DNA from: Corallococcus exercitus
GTDB taxonomy: Bacteria; Myxococcota; Myxococcia; Myxococcales; Myxococcaceae
Reading direction: 5' to 3'
Assembly: GCF_003611585.1 (NCBI RefSeq)
Contig: NZ_RAVW01000017.1
Location: 1-46,016 of the forward strand
DNA length: 46,016 nucleotides
The translations under genes were made by a program, and so were the position numbers. Each line of letters opens with the position of its first letter. The stretch's first letter is position 1. Positions 37,696 through 46,016 of this stretch are shown here, one piece after another. Under the pieces are notes generated by a model, which saw only the letters and a list, made by a program, of their open reading frames with translations, was not told the origin of the DNA and searched no databases.

Positions 37696-38631
37696 ATGAG
37701 CTGGGAAGAAGACCTGCAGGGCCGTGAGCCCCCGCCCTCACTGGAGACGCTCATCGTCCCGCGCGTGCGCGACCTGGGCGACGGCTTCCACGTGCGCCGC
37801 GCCCTGCCCTCCGCGCGCCGCCGCATGGTGGGCCCGTTCATCTTCCTGGACCAGATGGGCCCCGCGGACTTCGACCCGGGCCGCGGCCTGGACGTGCGCC
37901 CCCATCCGCACATCGGCCTGTCCACCGTCACCTACCTCTTCCAGGGCGAGATCCTCCACCGCGACTCGCTGGGCTTCGTGCAGCCCATCCGCCCCGGCGC
38001 CGTGAACTGGATGACCGCCGGCCAGGGCATCGCCCACTCGGAGCGCACCGGCCCGGACACGCGCGCCGCCGGTGGCCGCCTCTTCGGCATCCAGGCCTGG
38101 GTCGCCCTCCCCAAGCAGCATGAGGAGGTCGCCCCCGCCTTCGTCCACCACCCCGCGGACACGCTGCCCGTCATCGACGGCGAGGGCGTCCACCTGACCG
38201 TCATCGCGGGCCAGGTGCACGGCGGCAAGTCCCCCGTGCGCGCGCACTCCGACCTGTTCTACGCGGACGCGAAGCTGGAGGCGGGCTCTCGCCTGAAGCT
38301 CTCCGCAGAATACGAGGAGCGGGGCCTCTACCTCGTCGAGGGCACGCTGGAGGTGGAGGGCACGCGCTTCCAGCCCGGCGAACTGCTCGTGTTCAAGCCG
38401 GGCAGTGAGATCATCCTCAAGGCGGAGTCCTCCGCGCGGATGATGCTCCTGGGCGGCGAACCCATGGACGGCCCGCGCTACCTCTTCTGGAACTTCGTGT
38501 CGTCCTCCAAGGAGCGCCTGGAGGCCGCCAAGGCGGACTGGAAGGAGGGGCGCTTCGCCCCCGTGCCCAAGGAGACGGAGTTCATCCCCCTGCCGCCGGA
38601 TGATCCGCCCGCGCCCGTGCGCTACCCGTAG
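37696..38631 (+). CDS. Pirin family protein
   Basis: 311 residues, usual length for bacterial pirins. ATG at 37696 has AAAAGGAG about seven bases upstream; the longer frame to 37519 overlaps the small lipoprotein and lacks a site. The double cupin is clear: [16 protein letters not shown], the metal-binding [24 protein letters not shown] and [11 protein letters not shown], then the pirin C-terminal cupin with the [12 protein letters not shown] region. Pirins bind one iron and some oxidise quercetin; others act as redox-dependent partners. The role here is unknown. Its last ten bases overlap the end of the convergent DUF2378 gene. Confidence 0.93.
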   Translation: MSWEEDLQGREPPPSLETLIVPRVRDLGDGFHVRRALPSARRRMVGPFIFLDQMGPADFDPGRGLDVRPHPHIGLSTVTYLFQGEILHRDSLGFVQPIRPGAVNWMTAGQGIAHSERTGPDTRAAGGRLFGIQAWVALPKQHEEVAPAFVHHPADTLPVIDGEGVHLTVIAGQVHGGKSPVRAHSDLFYADAKLEAGSRLKLSAEYEERGLYLVEGTLEVEGTRFQPGELLVFKPGSEIILKAESSARMMLLGGEPMDGPRYLFWNFVSSSKERLEAAKADWKEGRFAPVPKETEFIPLPPDDPPAPVRYP

Positions 38632-39230
38632 AGCCGGCGCACCGGCGCCAGCGTGCCCGCGGGCCGCTGCGACTTCGCCTGCGACCACGTCAGCCGGTAC
38701 GTCGCCGCCGTCCCGTCGAAGGCGATGGGCTTCACCTCCGGTGAGCCCGCGCCCGAAGCGCGCAGCGTCTCCGCGAGGAAACCGCAGGCGAAGAAGGGGT
38801 TGTCCGCCAGCACGTCCTTCACCCACAAGGTGGCGTCCTCCCCGGACAGCTCCTCCACCCGCACCTCGTTGAAGTTGTTGCCCGCGCGCAGGTTGTACGG
38901 CACGCGCTCCAGCGTCTTCTTGGGGCCCAGGTGGGTGACGAGCTGCATGCTCGCCCGCCCCACGGACGTCTGCTGGAAGCCCTTCAGGTAGCGGGCGCCC
39001 AGCTCCAGGTAGGCCGTCTCCAGGGGCTGGCCGGGGAAGACGTCCCGCGCGGCCACGTCCAGGAAGACGCGCCACTGCTCCAGGGAGTAGTGGGGGCGCA
39101 GCGGCTCAGAGAGGTTCAGGCCCGCGGCCTTCAGCTTCTGGCGTCCGTCACGCGTCAGGTATGGCCCCAACGCACGCACGAAGAGGGCTTCCACGCTCTG
39201 GGCGAAGATTTGCTTTTCGGATGGGACCAT
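38622..39230 (-). CDS. DUF2378 (Myxococcus paralogous TIGR02265-type) protein
   Basis: 202 residues from the ATG at 39230, with GGGGGG just upstream; an earlier in-frame ATG at 39278 is less likely. The family pattern is evident: [15 protein letters not shown], then [70 protein letters not shown] and a closing [14 protein letters not shown]. Members occur in many copies in Myxococcus and relatives; their function is not established, though several lie beside motility or signalling genes. It is cytoplasmic. The stop overlaps the pirin end by ten bases on the opposite strand. An adjacent minus-strand hybrid kinase lies 84 bases upstream, with no sign of a shared operon. Confidence 0.85.
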   Translation of the reverse strand: MVPSEKQIFAQSVEALFVRALGPYLTRDGRQKLKAAGLNLSEPLRPHYSLEQWRVFLDVAARDVFPGQPLETAYLELGARYLKGFQQTSVGRASMQLVTHLGPKKTLERVPYNLRAGNNFNEVRVEELSGEDATLWVKDVLADNPFFACGFLAETLRASGAGSPEVKPIAFDGTAATYRLTWSQAKSQRPAGTLAPVRRLYG

Positions 39231-39314
39231 GCCCCCCAGGGTGGGGGCGCCCCTGCGCATCCGGAAGGGTCGACGCAACGCTTCCGTCCACGAGTCGTCA
39301 AACCCGTAGCTTTT

Positions 39315-40775
39315 TCAGCCTCGCGGCAGCCGCACCGTGAAGGTCGTCCCCTGGGCTTCCGTGGAGCTCACCTGCACGGTGCCGCCGTGGGCCTTCACGA
39401 TCTGCTCCGTGATGTAGAGCCCCAGCCCCAGTCCCGCGGACGCACCGCGCTCGCGGTCGCTGCGGCCGGCGCGGCGCCACGCGGCGAAGACGTGCGGCAG
39501 CTGCTCCGCCGGGATGGGCGCGCCCAGGTTGTGCACCCGCAGCACGGCCTCGGACTCCAGGCCCTCCGCGCTCACGCGCACGGGCGAGTCCGCCGGGCTG
39601 AACTTGAGCGCGTTGGACACCAGGTTGGTCACCACCTGCTCCAGCCGGTCCGCGTCCCACTGGCCGCGCCCGTCGCCCCGCATGTCCAGCATCACCTCGC
39701 GGTGGGGCTGGCTGGCGCGCGACTCGTCCACCGCGCCGCGCACCACGTCGAACAGGTCGCAGCGCGAGCGCACCACCGGCAGCCCCGCGCCCAGCCGCGC
39801 CCGGGCGAAGTCCAAGAGCTGGCGGATCATCCGCTCCATGCGCTCGGCGCTGGTGAGGATGCGCTCGGTGAAGACGCGCTGGCGGTCGGACAGCTCGCCC
39901 TGGCGCTGCAGCTGCTGCGCGGACATGGACAGCGCGTTGAGGGGGTTTCGCAGGTCGTGGCCCAGGATGCCGAGGAACTGCTCGCGGAAGTCCTCCGCGT
40001 TGCGCAGCTCCGTGACGTCCTGGCCGGTGGCGATGACCGCCTCCACCGCGCCCGTGGGCCCGGTGGCGGGCGACATCGTGTACTCGAAGTGCCGCGTGCC
40101 CTTGTCCGAGGACAGGGTGACGCGGCCGCGCTGCACCTGGCCCGTGCGCCGCGCCGCGTCCAGCGACTTCGCGAAGGGCTCCAGCTGCGGGTCCATCACG
40201 CGCAGCGCATCCATGGTCCTGCCCGGGATGTGCACGTGGTGCGAGCCGCGCGACGTGGCCACCGCCTGGTTGGCGTAGATGAGCTTCCCGTCCCCGTCAT
40301 AGAGCGCGATGGGGTCCGCCGCCGCCGCCATGGCCAGCTCCAGGAGGCGGCGCTGCTGCTGCACCTGGTCGGAGAGGACGCGCACCTCGCGCTCGGCGCG
40401 GCGCAGGCGCAGGAGCGCGTGCACCTGGGCCACCAGCTCCTCCGGATCCACCGGCGCCACGAGGTACGCGTCCGCGCCATGCTCCAGCCCCTGGGCCCGG
40501 TCCGCGGGGCCCACCGCCTGCGCGGACAGGTGCAGCACCAGCGCGTTGCGCGTGCGAGGCGAGGCCTTCAGACGCCGGCACACCTCCAGGCCACTCATGT
40601 CCGGCAGGCGGACGTCCAGGATGACCAGGTCGGTCTGCTCGTCCGCGAGCGCCAGCGTCTCCTTGCCCGTGCCCGCCTCCAGCACCTGGAAGCCCGACAG
40701 GGACAGCACGCGTGACGTGACGTAGCGGCTGGCCAGGTCGTCGTTGACGTTGAGGATGATGGGCGCGGAAGGCAT
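39315..40775 (-). CDS. Hybrid kinase: REC-PAS-HisKA-HATPase
   Basis: 486 residues. ATG at 40775 is the plausible start; a longer frame to 40916 has an Arg-rich unlikely lead. The receiver (1-125) has Asp12-Asp13, acceptor Asp54 (ILDVRLPDMSG) and Ser84, but the usual lysine is Ala106 (LVAPVD), so phosphate-induced switching may be altered. A PAS domain (about 145-260) carries ATGQDVTELRNAED. His273 is in GILGHDLRNPLNAL; the ATPase part has TNLVSNALKFS and a VHNLGAPIPAEQL G1 variant followed by GLGLGLYITEQIVKAHGG. No membrane helices. It is a cytoplasmic sensor kinase without a visible partner; it diverges from the cysteine-synthase gene. Confidence 0.9.
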   Translation of the reverse strand: MPSAPIILNVNDDLASRYVTSRVLSLSGFQVLEAGTGKETLALADEQTDLVILDVRLPDMSGLEVCRRLKASPRTRNALVLHLSAQAVGPADRAQGLEHGADAYLVAPVDPEELVAQVHALLRLRRAEREVRVLSDQVQQQRRLLELAMAAAADPIALYDGDGKLIYANQAVATSRGSHHVHIPGRTMDALRVMDPQLEPFAKSLDAARRTGQVQRGRVTLSSDKGTRHFEYTMSPATGPTGAVEAVIATGQDVTELRNAEDFREQFLGILGHDLRNPLNALSMSAQQLQRQGELSDRQRVFTERILTSAERMERMIRQLLDFARARLGAGLPVVRSRCDLFDVVRGAVDESRASQPHREVMLDMRGDGRGQWDADRLEQVVTNLVSNALKFSPADSPVRVSAEGLESEAVLRVHNLGAPIPAEQLPHVFAAWRRAGRSDRERGASAGLGLGLYITEQIVKAHGGTVQVSSTEAQGTTFTVRLPRG

Positions 40776-40954
40776 GCGTGCGGAAAGGAAAGCCGTGGCC
40801 CTCCTTCGTAATGGCTGGCCCACGGCGCGCCAAGTGTCGCACGTGGGAAAATGTCTTCTCCGACGGAACAGCCAGGGGAACGGTCGGCCGCCGACGCTCG
40901 CTGGACGACAGGGCAACTCCCCTGCCAGCGCTTTTCGCGATAGGGATATGGGCC
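40776..40954. promoter_or_regulatory. Divergent gap between hybrid kinase and cysteine-synthase gene
   Basis: About 180 bases between opposite starts, so both promoters lie here. The stretch around 40835-40865 is comparatively AT rich. No clear operator or -35/-10 pair is evident by eye. Confidence 0.35.
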
Positions 40955-41926
40955 ATGCGCCCTCCCTGCCGCCCGCTCCCCGCTGATGGCCGCTTCCTCC
41001 AGGCCGTGGGGCCCACGCCGCTCGTGCCCGTGCGGCTGGACCCGGAAGGCCCCACCATCTGGTGCAAGCTGGAGTTCCTCAACCCCAGTGGGTCCACCAA
41101 GGACCGCATCGCCCGATACATGCTGGAGAAGGCGTGGCGGCTGGGGGAGTTGTGCCCGGGCGGCGACGTGGTGGAGGCGTCCAGCGGCTCCACCAGCATC
41201 GCCATGGCGCTGGCGAGCGCGCAGATGGGGTGCCGCTTCACGGCGGTGATGCCGGAGGGCGTGACGGAGGAGCGGCTCATCGCCATCCGCGCCTACGGCG
41301 GCGAGGTGGAACTCGTTCCGCGCGCGGAGGGCATCCGGGGCGCCATCGCGCGGGCGGCAAGCCTGGCGAAGGAGCGCGGCGGCTACGCGCCCCGCCAGTT
41401 CGAGAACCCCGACAACGCGGAGGCGCACCGCGTGTGGACGGGGCAGGAGATTTTGGCGCAGGTGCCGGGCGGCCTGGTGCACGGCGTGGTGAGCGGCGTG
41501 GGCACGGGCGGCACCATCGTGGGCCTGTACCAGGCGTTCGCGGAAGCGGGCTGTCCGGTGACGGCCTTCGTGGCGAGGCCCATCGCCGGGCTGGGCTGCG
41601 ACATCGAGTGTTGCAGCTTCAGCGCGCGCGTGCCGGGCGTGGTGGACGGCCTGTCGCGGCTGTACCGCGAGGCGGACATGCCGGGCCGGGTGGAGCTGGA
41701 CGTGTCGGACGACCTGGCCATGCGCACCGCGCGGGCACTCATCCGCCGGGGCTTCCCGGTGGGTCCGTCCTCCGGCCTCAACTACGCGGCGGCGGTGGAG
41801 GCGGCGAAGCGGCTGGGCCCGCAGGCCCAGGTGGTGACGGTGTTCCCGGACCGCATGGAGCGCTACTTCTCCACGGAGCTCGTGCAGCCCCGGCCCACGC
41901 CCGCCCCCGCTTCCAAAGCCAGCTGA
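40955..41926 (+). CDS. PLP-dependent cysteine synthase family enzyme
   Basis: 323 residues from the ATG at 40955, with AGGGA eight bases ahead. Typical beta-family PLP motifs are present: GPTPLVPVRL, PLP lysine Lys49 in NPSGSTKDRIA, the phosphate-binding SSGSTSIAMA (77-86), VSGVGTGGTI and GPSSGLNYAAAV. Cysteine synthases make cysteine from O-acetylserine and sulfide, while related enzymes make other beta-substituted amino acids. The segment PIAGLGCDIECCSFSARVPG departs from the usual pattern before the C-terminal helices, and no serine acetyltransferase gene is nearby, so substrate may differ from CysK. It ends four bases from the convergent Rieske gene. Confidence 0.85.
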   Translation: MRPPCRPLPADGRFLQAVGPTPLVPVRLDPEGPTIWCKLEFLNPSGSTKDRIARYMLEKAWRLGELCPGGDVVEASSGSTSIAMALASAQMGCRFTAVMPEGVTEERLIAIRAYGGEVELVPRAEGIRGAIARAASLAKERGGYAPRQFENPDNAEAHRVWTGQEILAQVPGGLVHGVVSGVGTGGTIVGLYQAFAEAGCPVTAFVARPIAGLGCDIECCSFSARVPGVVDGLSRLYREADMPGRVELDVSDDLAMRTARALIRRGFPVGPSSGLNYAAAVEAAKRLGPQAQVVTVFPDRMERYFSTELVQPRPTPAPASKAS

Positions 41927-41930
41927 AGCC

Positions 41931-43022
41931 TCACGTGCGCATGCGCACGCGCGTCTCGTGCACCGTGTCCGGCGGCGCCGCGGTGCGCTCGCGCTCCTGG
42001 GCGCGCATCAGGCGCAGGATGCTGGGCCCCAGGACGTCAATCTCGGTGGAGGCGTAGGCCTCCGTGCCGAAGCGGCGGATGGAGTCCGTCTGCCGCTCCA
42101 GGATGCGCACGTCCTGCCCGAAGATGTGCAGGCCCACCGGCAGCACGAAGGGCACCGCGGCCTTGAGCAGCCAGCGAGGCACGGGCAGCTTCACCGTCAC
42201 CACCGCGTACACGAGCGTGTCCCAGTCACTCACCGGCGTCATGGCGGAGTTGACCAGGATGTGGCTCTTCTCCCCGATGCGGTACTCCACCTGCGCGATG
42301 GAGGGCATCAGGAAGCGGTCGAAGTGCTGCACCACCTGGCCGCCCGGCGCGAGCAGCTTCCCCACGAGCCCCTTGGGCGCGGGCTCGCCCAGGTACTCCG
42401 CCTCCACGCGGTCCGCGCTCCTGCGCACCACCACGTCGATTTCGTTCTTCTTCTCCGGGGTGCGGAACAGGCCGCCGTGGAGGAAGGCCGTGTGCGGCAC
42501 GTCCAGCGTGTTCTCCAGCACCGCGTGCAGCGACCCGGGCGCGCGCAGCACCCGGCGCACGGTGGTGTAGTCCGCCGCGTCCAGCAGCGGGAAGCGGAAG
42601 GGCTCCGTCGTGGGCTCCACGCCGGGCGTGGAGTAGACCCAGACGAAGCCGTCCTGCTCGCGCGTCGCATGGGACGCAGCGCAGCGGGAGCGGGCCTCGG
42701 GCTCGCCCACCAGGCCCGGGATGAGCCGGCACTGGCCTCCGGTGTCGAAGCGCCACCCGTGGTAGCCGCACTCCAGCTGCCCCTGCTTCACGCGCCCCAG
42801 CGACAGGGGCACGTTGCGGTGCGGGCAGCGGTCCACCAGGGCGCCGGGCTTGCCGCCCTCGCCCCGGAAGAGCACCAGGGGGGTGCCCTGGAGGGTGCGC
42901 GCGAGCGGCTTGTCCCCCAGCTCGCGCGACGTGCAGAGGATGAACCAGGAGTGGGGAAGCCGGACGACGGAGATGTGACTGGGGGACGCACCAGGGGCGC
43001 GACCCTCCTCGCGGGCATTCAT
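41931..43022 (-). CDS. Rieske-type non-heme iron oxygenase
   Basis: 363 residues. Residues 20-125 are a Rieske domain with [2Fe-2S] ligands Cys66, His68 (DRCPHRNVPLS), Cys85 and His88 (LECGYHGWRFD). A catalytic region has His177 and His182 (ENTLDVPHTAFLH), matching the mononuclear-iron facial triad. Hydrophobic segments near residues 275-300 (PVPRWLLKAAVPFVLPVGLHIF) could associate with membrane. This resembles ring-hydroxylating or cell-surface sterol/pheophorbide-type Rieske oxygenases, but the substrate is not apparent and no ferredoxin or reductase gene is beside it. The next gene on this strand upstream is the copper-storage protein, 41 bases away, with possible readthrough but no functional link. 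Confidence 0.9.
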   Translation of the reverse strand: MNAREEGRAPGASPSHISVVRLPHSWFILCTSRELGDKPLARTLQGTPLVLFRGEGGKPGALVDRCPHRNVPLSLGRVKQGQLECGYHGWRFDTGGQCRLIPGLVGEPEARSRCAASHATREQDGFVWVYSTPGVEPTTEPFRFPLLDAADYTTVRRVLRAPGSLHAVLENTLDVPHTAFLHGGLFRTPEKKNEIDVVVRRSADRVEAEYLGEPAPKGLVGKLLAPGGQVVQHFDRFLMPSIAQVEYRIGEKSHILVNSAMTPVSDWDTLVYAVVTVKLPVPRWLLKAAVPFVLPVGLHIFGQDVRILERQTDSIRRFGTEAYASTEIDVLGPSILRLMRAQERERTAAPPDTVHETRVRMRT

Positions 43023-43063
43023 GCGCCCAGTCTAATGGGCCCGGGCTCCCGTGCACGCCCCCT

Positions 43064-43477
43064 TCAGGCGGGCAGGTCGGCGGCGCGCTGGGCGGCCTCC
43101 GGGTTGATGGGCTGCCGCATCACCCCGCCGCTCATCTTCCGGCAGGACTCCTCGCAGCGGCGGCAGGCCTCCGCGCAGGCCTTCATCATCGCGTCGTTGC
43201 CCATCCCCTCGCAGACGGTCGCGCAGGCGGCGCACACCTCCGCGCAGGCGAAGCAGGTGCGCGAATGCAGGTCGGAGCCCCGCAGCATGAAGCGCGCGCT
43301 CGTCTCGCAGATGTCCGCGCAGTCCATCAGCAGCCGGAGGTGCTTCGGCTCGGCGTGCTTGCCTCCCCGCTGAAGACAGTCCGCCAGCGTCTCCATGCAG
43401 ACGCGGTGACAGGCGAGGCAGTTGTCGATGCACTCGCGCATCTCGTCCTTGTTTCGCATTGCTTCGGCGTTCGCCAT
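43064..43477 (-). CDS. Four-helix copper-storage protein, Csp-like
   Basis: 137 residues with sixteen cysteines on helical faces: Cys16, 20, 23, 27, 34, 53, 57, 75, 78, 82, 85, 89, 101, 105, 108 and 112, mostly as CxxxC and CxxC pairs. This is the pattern of the Csp/DUF326 four-helix bundle that fills with many Cu(I) ions. There is no signal peptide, so it is a cytoplasmic (Csp3-like) store or buffer, unlike exported Csp1. The Shine-Dalgarno is AAAGGAAG before the ATG at 43477. It is on the same strand as and 101 bases downstream of the copper ATPase, so buffering and efflux genes are paired. A hairpin lies between them. Confidence 0.88.
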   Translation of the reverse strand: MANAEAMRNKDEMRECIDNCLACHRVCMETLADCLQRGGKHAEPKHLRLLMDCADICETSARFMLRGSDLHSRTCFACAEVCAACATVCEGMGNDAMMKACAEACRRCEESCRKMSGGVMRQPINPEAAQRAADLPA

Positions 43478-43526
43478 GGTGGGCTTCCTTTCGGGCCTTC
43501 GAGTCCTGGCCTCACGGTGGGCACGC

Positions 43527-43552
43527 GCGGGGCGGCCACCATCCCGCCCCGC
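43527..43552 (-). terminator. Hairpin between copper ATPase and csp genes
   Basis: GCGGGGCGG and CCGCCCCGC form a perfect 9-bp stem with an 8-base loop in the 101-base gap between the ATPase stop (43579) and the csp start (43477). It may terminate or attenuate the ATPase transcript, or separate differing expression of the two proteins. No U-tract is present. Confidence 0.45.
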
Positions 43553-43578
43553 ACGGCTGGCTGGCCGGCAGCCCAGGA

Positions 43579-45981
43579 CTACGGCTTCAGCCGCCGCAAC
43601 CGCAGCGCGTTGCCGATGACGGACACCGACGAAAGGCTCATCGCCGCGCTGGCGAACAGCGGGCTCAGGAGCAGGCCGAAGACGGGGTACAGCACGCCCG
43701 CCGCCAGCGGCACGCCCAGCAGGTTGTAGACGAAGGCGAAGAAGAGGTTCTGCCGGATGTTGCGCAGCACCCCCTGGCTCAACCCGCGCGCCCGGGCGAT
43801 GCCCCGCAGGTCGCCCTTCACCAGCGTCACGCCCGCGCTCTCCATGGCGATGTCCGTGCCCGTCCCCATGGCGATGCCCACGTCCGCCCTCGCGAGCGCC
43901 GGAGCGTCGTTCACGCCGTCGCCCGCCATGGCCACCACGCGTCCCTGGGCTTGCAGCGCCTTCACCGCGTCACCCTTCGCGTCCGGCTGCACGCCCGCGA
44001 TGACCTCCGTGATGCCCAGCCGGCGCGCCACCGCGTGCGCCGTCGTCGGGCTGTCGCCCGTCAGCATCACCACGCGCAGGCCTTCGGCCCGGAGCCGCGC
44101 CAGGGCCTCCGGCGTGGACGGCTTCAGCGGATCCTCCACGCCCAGAAGCCCCGCCGCGCGCCCGTCCACCGACACCAGCACCACCGTCTGGCCTTCGTGG
44201 CGCAGCGCCTCCGCGCGCTCCGTCAGCGCCTCCACCTCCACGCCCAGGCTCCGCATCAGCGCCGCGTTGCCCAGCGCGACGTCGCGCCCGTCCATGCGCC
44301 CCCGGACGCCCTGCCCCGGCACGGCCTGGAAGCCCTCCACGCTTGAAAGGGATACGCCCCGCTCCCTCGCGCCCGCGACCAGGGCGGCGGCCAGCGGGTG
44401 CTCGCTGCCGCGCTCCAGGCTCGCGGCCTGGCGCAGGAGTTCGGAAGCGTCCAGGCCCGCCACGGGCTCCACCGTCACGAGGCGCGGCTTGCCCTCCGTC
44501 AGCGTGCCCGTCTTGTCCACCACCAGCGTGTCCACCGCCGCCATCCGCTCCAGCGCCGCCGCGTCGCGGATGAGCACGCCCATGCGCGCGCCCTGCCCCG
44601 TCCCCACCATCACGGACATGGGCGTGGCCAGGCCCAGCGCGCACGGGCAGGCGATGATCAGCACCGCCACCGCGTTCACCAGCGCGTGCGCGAGTTTCGG
44701 CTCCGGGCCCCACACGGCCCACACCCCGGCCGTCACCACCGCCACCGCGATGACCGCGGGCACGAAGACGCCGGCCACGCGGTCCGCCAGCCGCTGGATG
44801 GGCGCGCGGGTGCGCTGCGCCTCGGCCACCCGCTGGACGATGCGCGACAGGAGCGTGTCCTGGCCCACGCGCTCCGCGCGCATCACCAGCGTGCCCGTGC
44901 CGTTCACCGTGCCGCCCGTCACCTTCGCGCCCGGCCCCTTCTCCACCGGCACGGGCTCTCCGGTGACGAGCGACTCATCCACCGCGCTCGCGCCCTCCAG
45001 CACCTCGCCATCCACCGGCACCTTCCCGCCGGGGAGCACGCGCAGGCGCCATCCAGCGACCACCTGGGACAGCGGCACGTCCTCCTCGTGGCCGTCGTCC
45101 CCGATGCGCCTCGCCATGGCGGGGGCCAGCGACAGCAGGGCCCGCAGCGCGCCGGACGTCGCGTGGCGGGCACGCAGCTCCAGCACCTGCCCCAGCGCCA
45201 CCAGCGTGAGGATGATGGCGGCGGCCTCGTAGTACACGGGCGCGGTGCCGCCGTGCCCCGTGCGCGCGCCTTCCGGCAAGAGGTGTGGGAACAGCGTGGC
45301 CGCCACGCTGAAGACGTACGCCGCGCCCGCGCCCAGCGCGATGAGCGTGAACATGTTCAGGTGCCGGTTGCGCAGCGACGCCCAACCCCGCTGGAAGAAC
45401 GGCGCCCCCACCCACAGCACCACCGGCGTCGCCAGCACGAACTGCGCCCACACGAGCGCCGCGGGCGACAGCGCGTGCTGCACCGGCTGGCCCGGCAGCA
45501 TGTCCGACATGCCCAGCAGCATCAGCGGCACGCTCAGCCCCAACCCCACCCAGAACCGCCGCGTCATCGAGCGCAGCTCCGGATCCGGCGGCTCCTCCAC
45601 CGTCACCGTGCGCGGCTCCAGCGCCATGCCGCACTTCGGGCAGGTGCCCGGCCCATCGCTCACCACCTCCGGGTGCATGGGGCACGTGTACTCGACGCGC
45701 GTCTGGAGGGCGGGAGGAGCTTCCGGCTCCAGTGCCATGCCGCACTTCGGGCAGGCCCCCGGCGCGTCCTGGCGCACCTCCGGATCCATGGGGCACACGT
45801 ACACGGCGCCCGGCGGGGCCGGGGGTGGAGGCGTCCGGGGTTGGAGGAAGTGCCCGGGGTCCGCCTGGAAGCGCTGGCGGCACTTCTGCCCGCAGAAGAA
45901 CCAGGTGTGGCCCTCGTGCTCCCAGCTGCCGCCCTTGGGGGCGCGCGGGTCCACCTCCATGCCGCACACGGGGTCGAGGGC
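43579..45981 (-). CDS. copA: Copper-translocating P1B ATPase, 5' partial
   Basis: About 800 residues; the true start is lost because genomic sequence ends at 45981. Near the N-terminus is a YHS motif ([11 protein letters not shown], then FFCGQKC), followed by two heavy-metal-binding modules (YVCPMDPE and YTCPMHPE, each ending CPKCGMALE). After eight membrane helices come the key motifs: actuator TGE ([11 protein letters not shown]), CPC in [31 protein letters not shown] and [11 protein letters not shown]. The closing [15 protein letters not shown] and [21 protein letters not shown] are typical of Cu(I) exporters. It pumps Cu(I) out of the cytoplasm at the cost of ATP. A linked copper-storage gene lies downstream. 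Other soft metals such as Ag(I) may also be carried. Confidence 0.93.
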   Translation of the reverse strand, partial: ALDPVCGMEVDPRAPKGGSWEHEGHTWFFCGQKCRQRFQADPGHFLQPRTPPPPAPPGAVYVCPMDPEVRQDAPGACPKCGMALEPEAPPALQTRVEYTCPMHPEVVSDGPGTCPKCGMALEPRTVTVEEPPDPELRSMTRRFWVGLGLSVPLMLLGMSDMLPGQPVQHALSPAALVWAQFVLATPVVLWVGAPFFQRGWASLRNRHLNMFTLIALGAGAAYVFSVAATLFPHLLPEGARTGHGGTAPVYYEAAAIILTLVALGQVLELRARHATSGALRALLSLAPAMARRIGDDGHEEDVPLSQVVAGWRLRVLPGGKVPVDGEVLEGASAVDESLVTGEPVPVEKGPGAKVTGGTVNGTGTLVMRAERVGQDTLLSRIVQRVAEAQRTRAPIQRLADRVAGVFVPAVIAVAVVTAGVWAVWGPEPKLAHALVNAVAVLIIACPCALGLATPMSVMVGTGQGARMGVLIRDAAALERMAAVDTLVVDKTGTLTEGKPRLVTVEPVAGLDASELLRQAASLERGSEHPLAAALVAGARERGVSLSSVEGFQAVPGQGVRGRMDGRDVALGNAALMRSLGVEVEALTERAEALRHEGQTVVLVSVDGRAAGLLGVEDPLKPSTPEALARLRAEGLRVVMLTGDSPTTAHAVARRLGITEVIAGVQPDAKGDAVKALQAQGRVVAMAGDGVNDAPALARADVGIAMGTGTDIAMESAGVTLVKGDLRGIARARGLSQGVLRNIRQNLFFAFVYNLLGVPLAAGVLYPVFGLLLSPLFASAAMSLSSVSVIGNALRLRRLKP

Positions 45982-46016
45982 CTGTCTCTTATCCACATCT
46001 GACGCTGCCGACGATA
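45982..46016. other. Sequencing adapter (Nextera transposase end), not genomic
   Basis: CTGTCTCTTATCCACATCT at 45982-46000 matches the 19-bp Nextera mosaic end except for one base (C for A at 45993). It is followed by GACGCTGCCGACGA, the read-1 adapter tail. The final two bases may be the index start. The window therefore ends in vector-like adapter sequence, and any coding frame across it is false. Confidence 0.96.

Overview
This is about 46 kb of very GC-rich, gene-dense bacterial DNA that looks myxobacterial, most likely from the Corallococcus/Myxococcus family. Support comes from third-position GC bias that opens long false frames on every strand, many short-signal lipoproteins, a DUF2378-type paralogous protein, a Myxococcus-type double-CXXCG (SitI6-like) protein, REC and PAS hybrid kinases, and a bacteriophytochrome in an apparent non-phototroph. 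Family names rest on motif recognition from the translated sequence; no database was searched. No tRNA, rRNA, insertion sequence, prophage or CRISPR array was seen. Both edge genes are cut. The last 35 bases match a Nextera sequencing adapter, so the right edge is an assembly end and not genomic DNA.

Region 1 (1-10.4 kb): a partial EamA transporter on the plus strand, then a five-gene minus-strand operon read from 10189 down to 741. It encodes a DUF1588/1585-like CxxCH protein, a small lipoprotein, a Tat-exported DUF1501 protein, a lipoprotein with a C-terminal CxxCH motif, and a large FG-GAP propeller lipoprotein. All appear exported. Region 2 (10.4-15.6 kb): a DUF420 membrane protein faces a tightly overlapping photosensory operon: heme oxygenase (makes biliverdin), bacteriophytochrome histidine kinase, stand-alone receiver, and REC-histidine kinase.

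Region 3 (15.7-25.7 kb) is nitrogen assimilation: gltB-gltD on plus, then on minus a large CxxCH lipoprotein and an AmtB-type ammonium transporter behind an AT-rich leader. Region 4 (26-30.4 kb) is a compact five-gene minus unit: Cys-rich lipoprotein, 128-aa protein, second lipoprotein, membrane-anchored AraC regulator and S41 peptidase. Region 5 (30.5-36 kb) has a large Lhr-type helicase, and divergent from it a SitI6-like immunity gene preceded by only the last 40 codons of what looks like a SitA6-type lipoprotein toxin. A near-perfect 25-27 bp palindrome occurs in two intergenic gaps (25.9 and 34.95 kb).

Region 6 (36.2-43 kb) is mixed: a PAS-only protein, a tiny lipoprotein, pirin, a DUF2378 protein, a REC-PAS-kinase hybrid, a cysteine-synthase-family enzyme and a Rieske oxygenase. 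Region 7 (43-46 kb) is a copper-handling pair: a 16-cysteine Csp-like storage protein and a CopA-type ATPase with YHS and two heavy-metal-binding modules, truncated at the contig edge.
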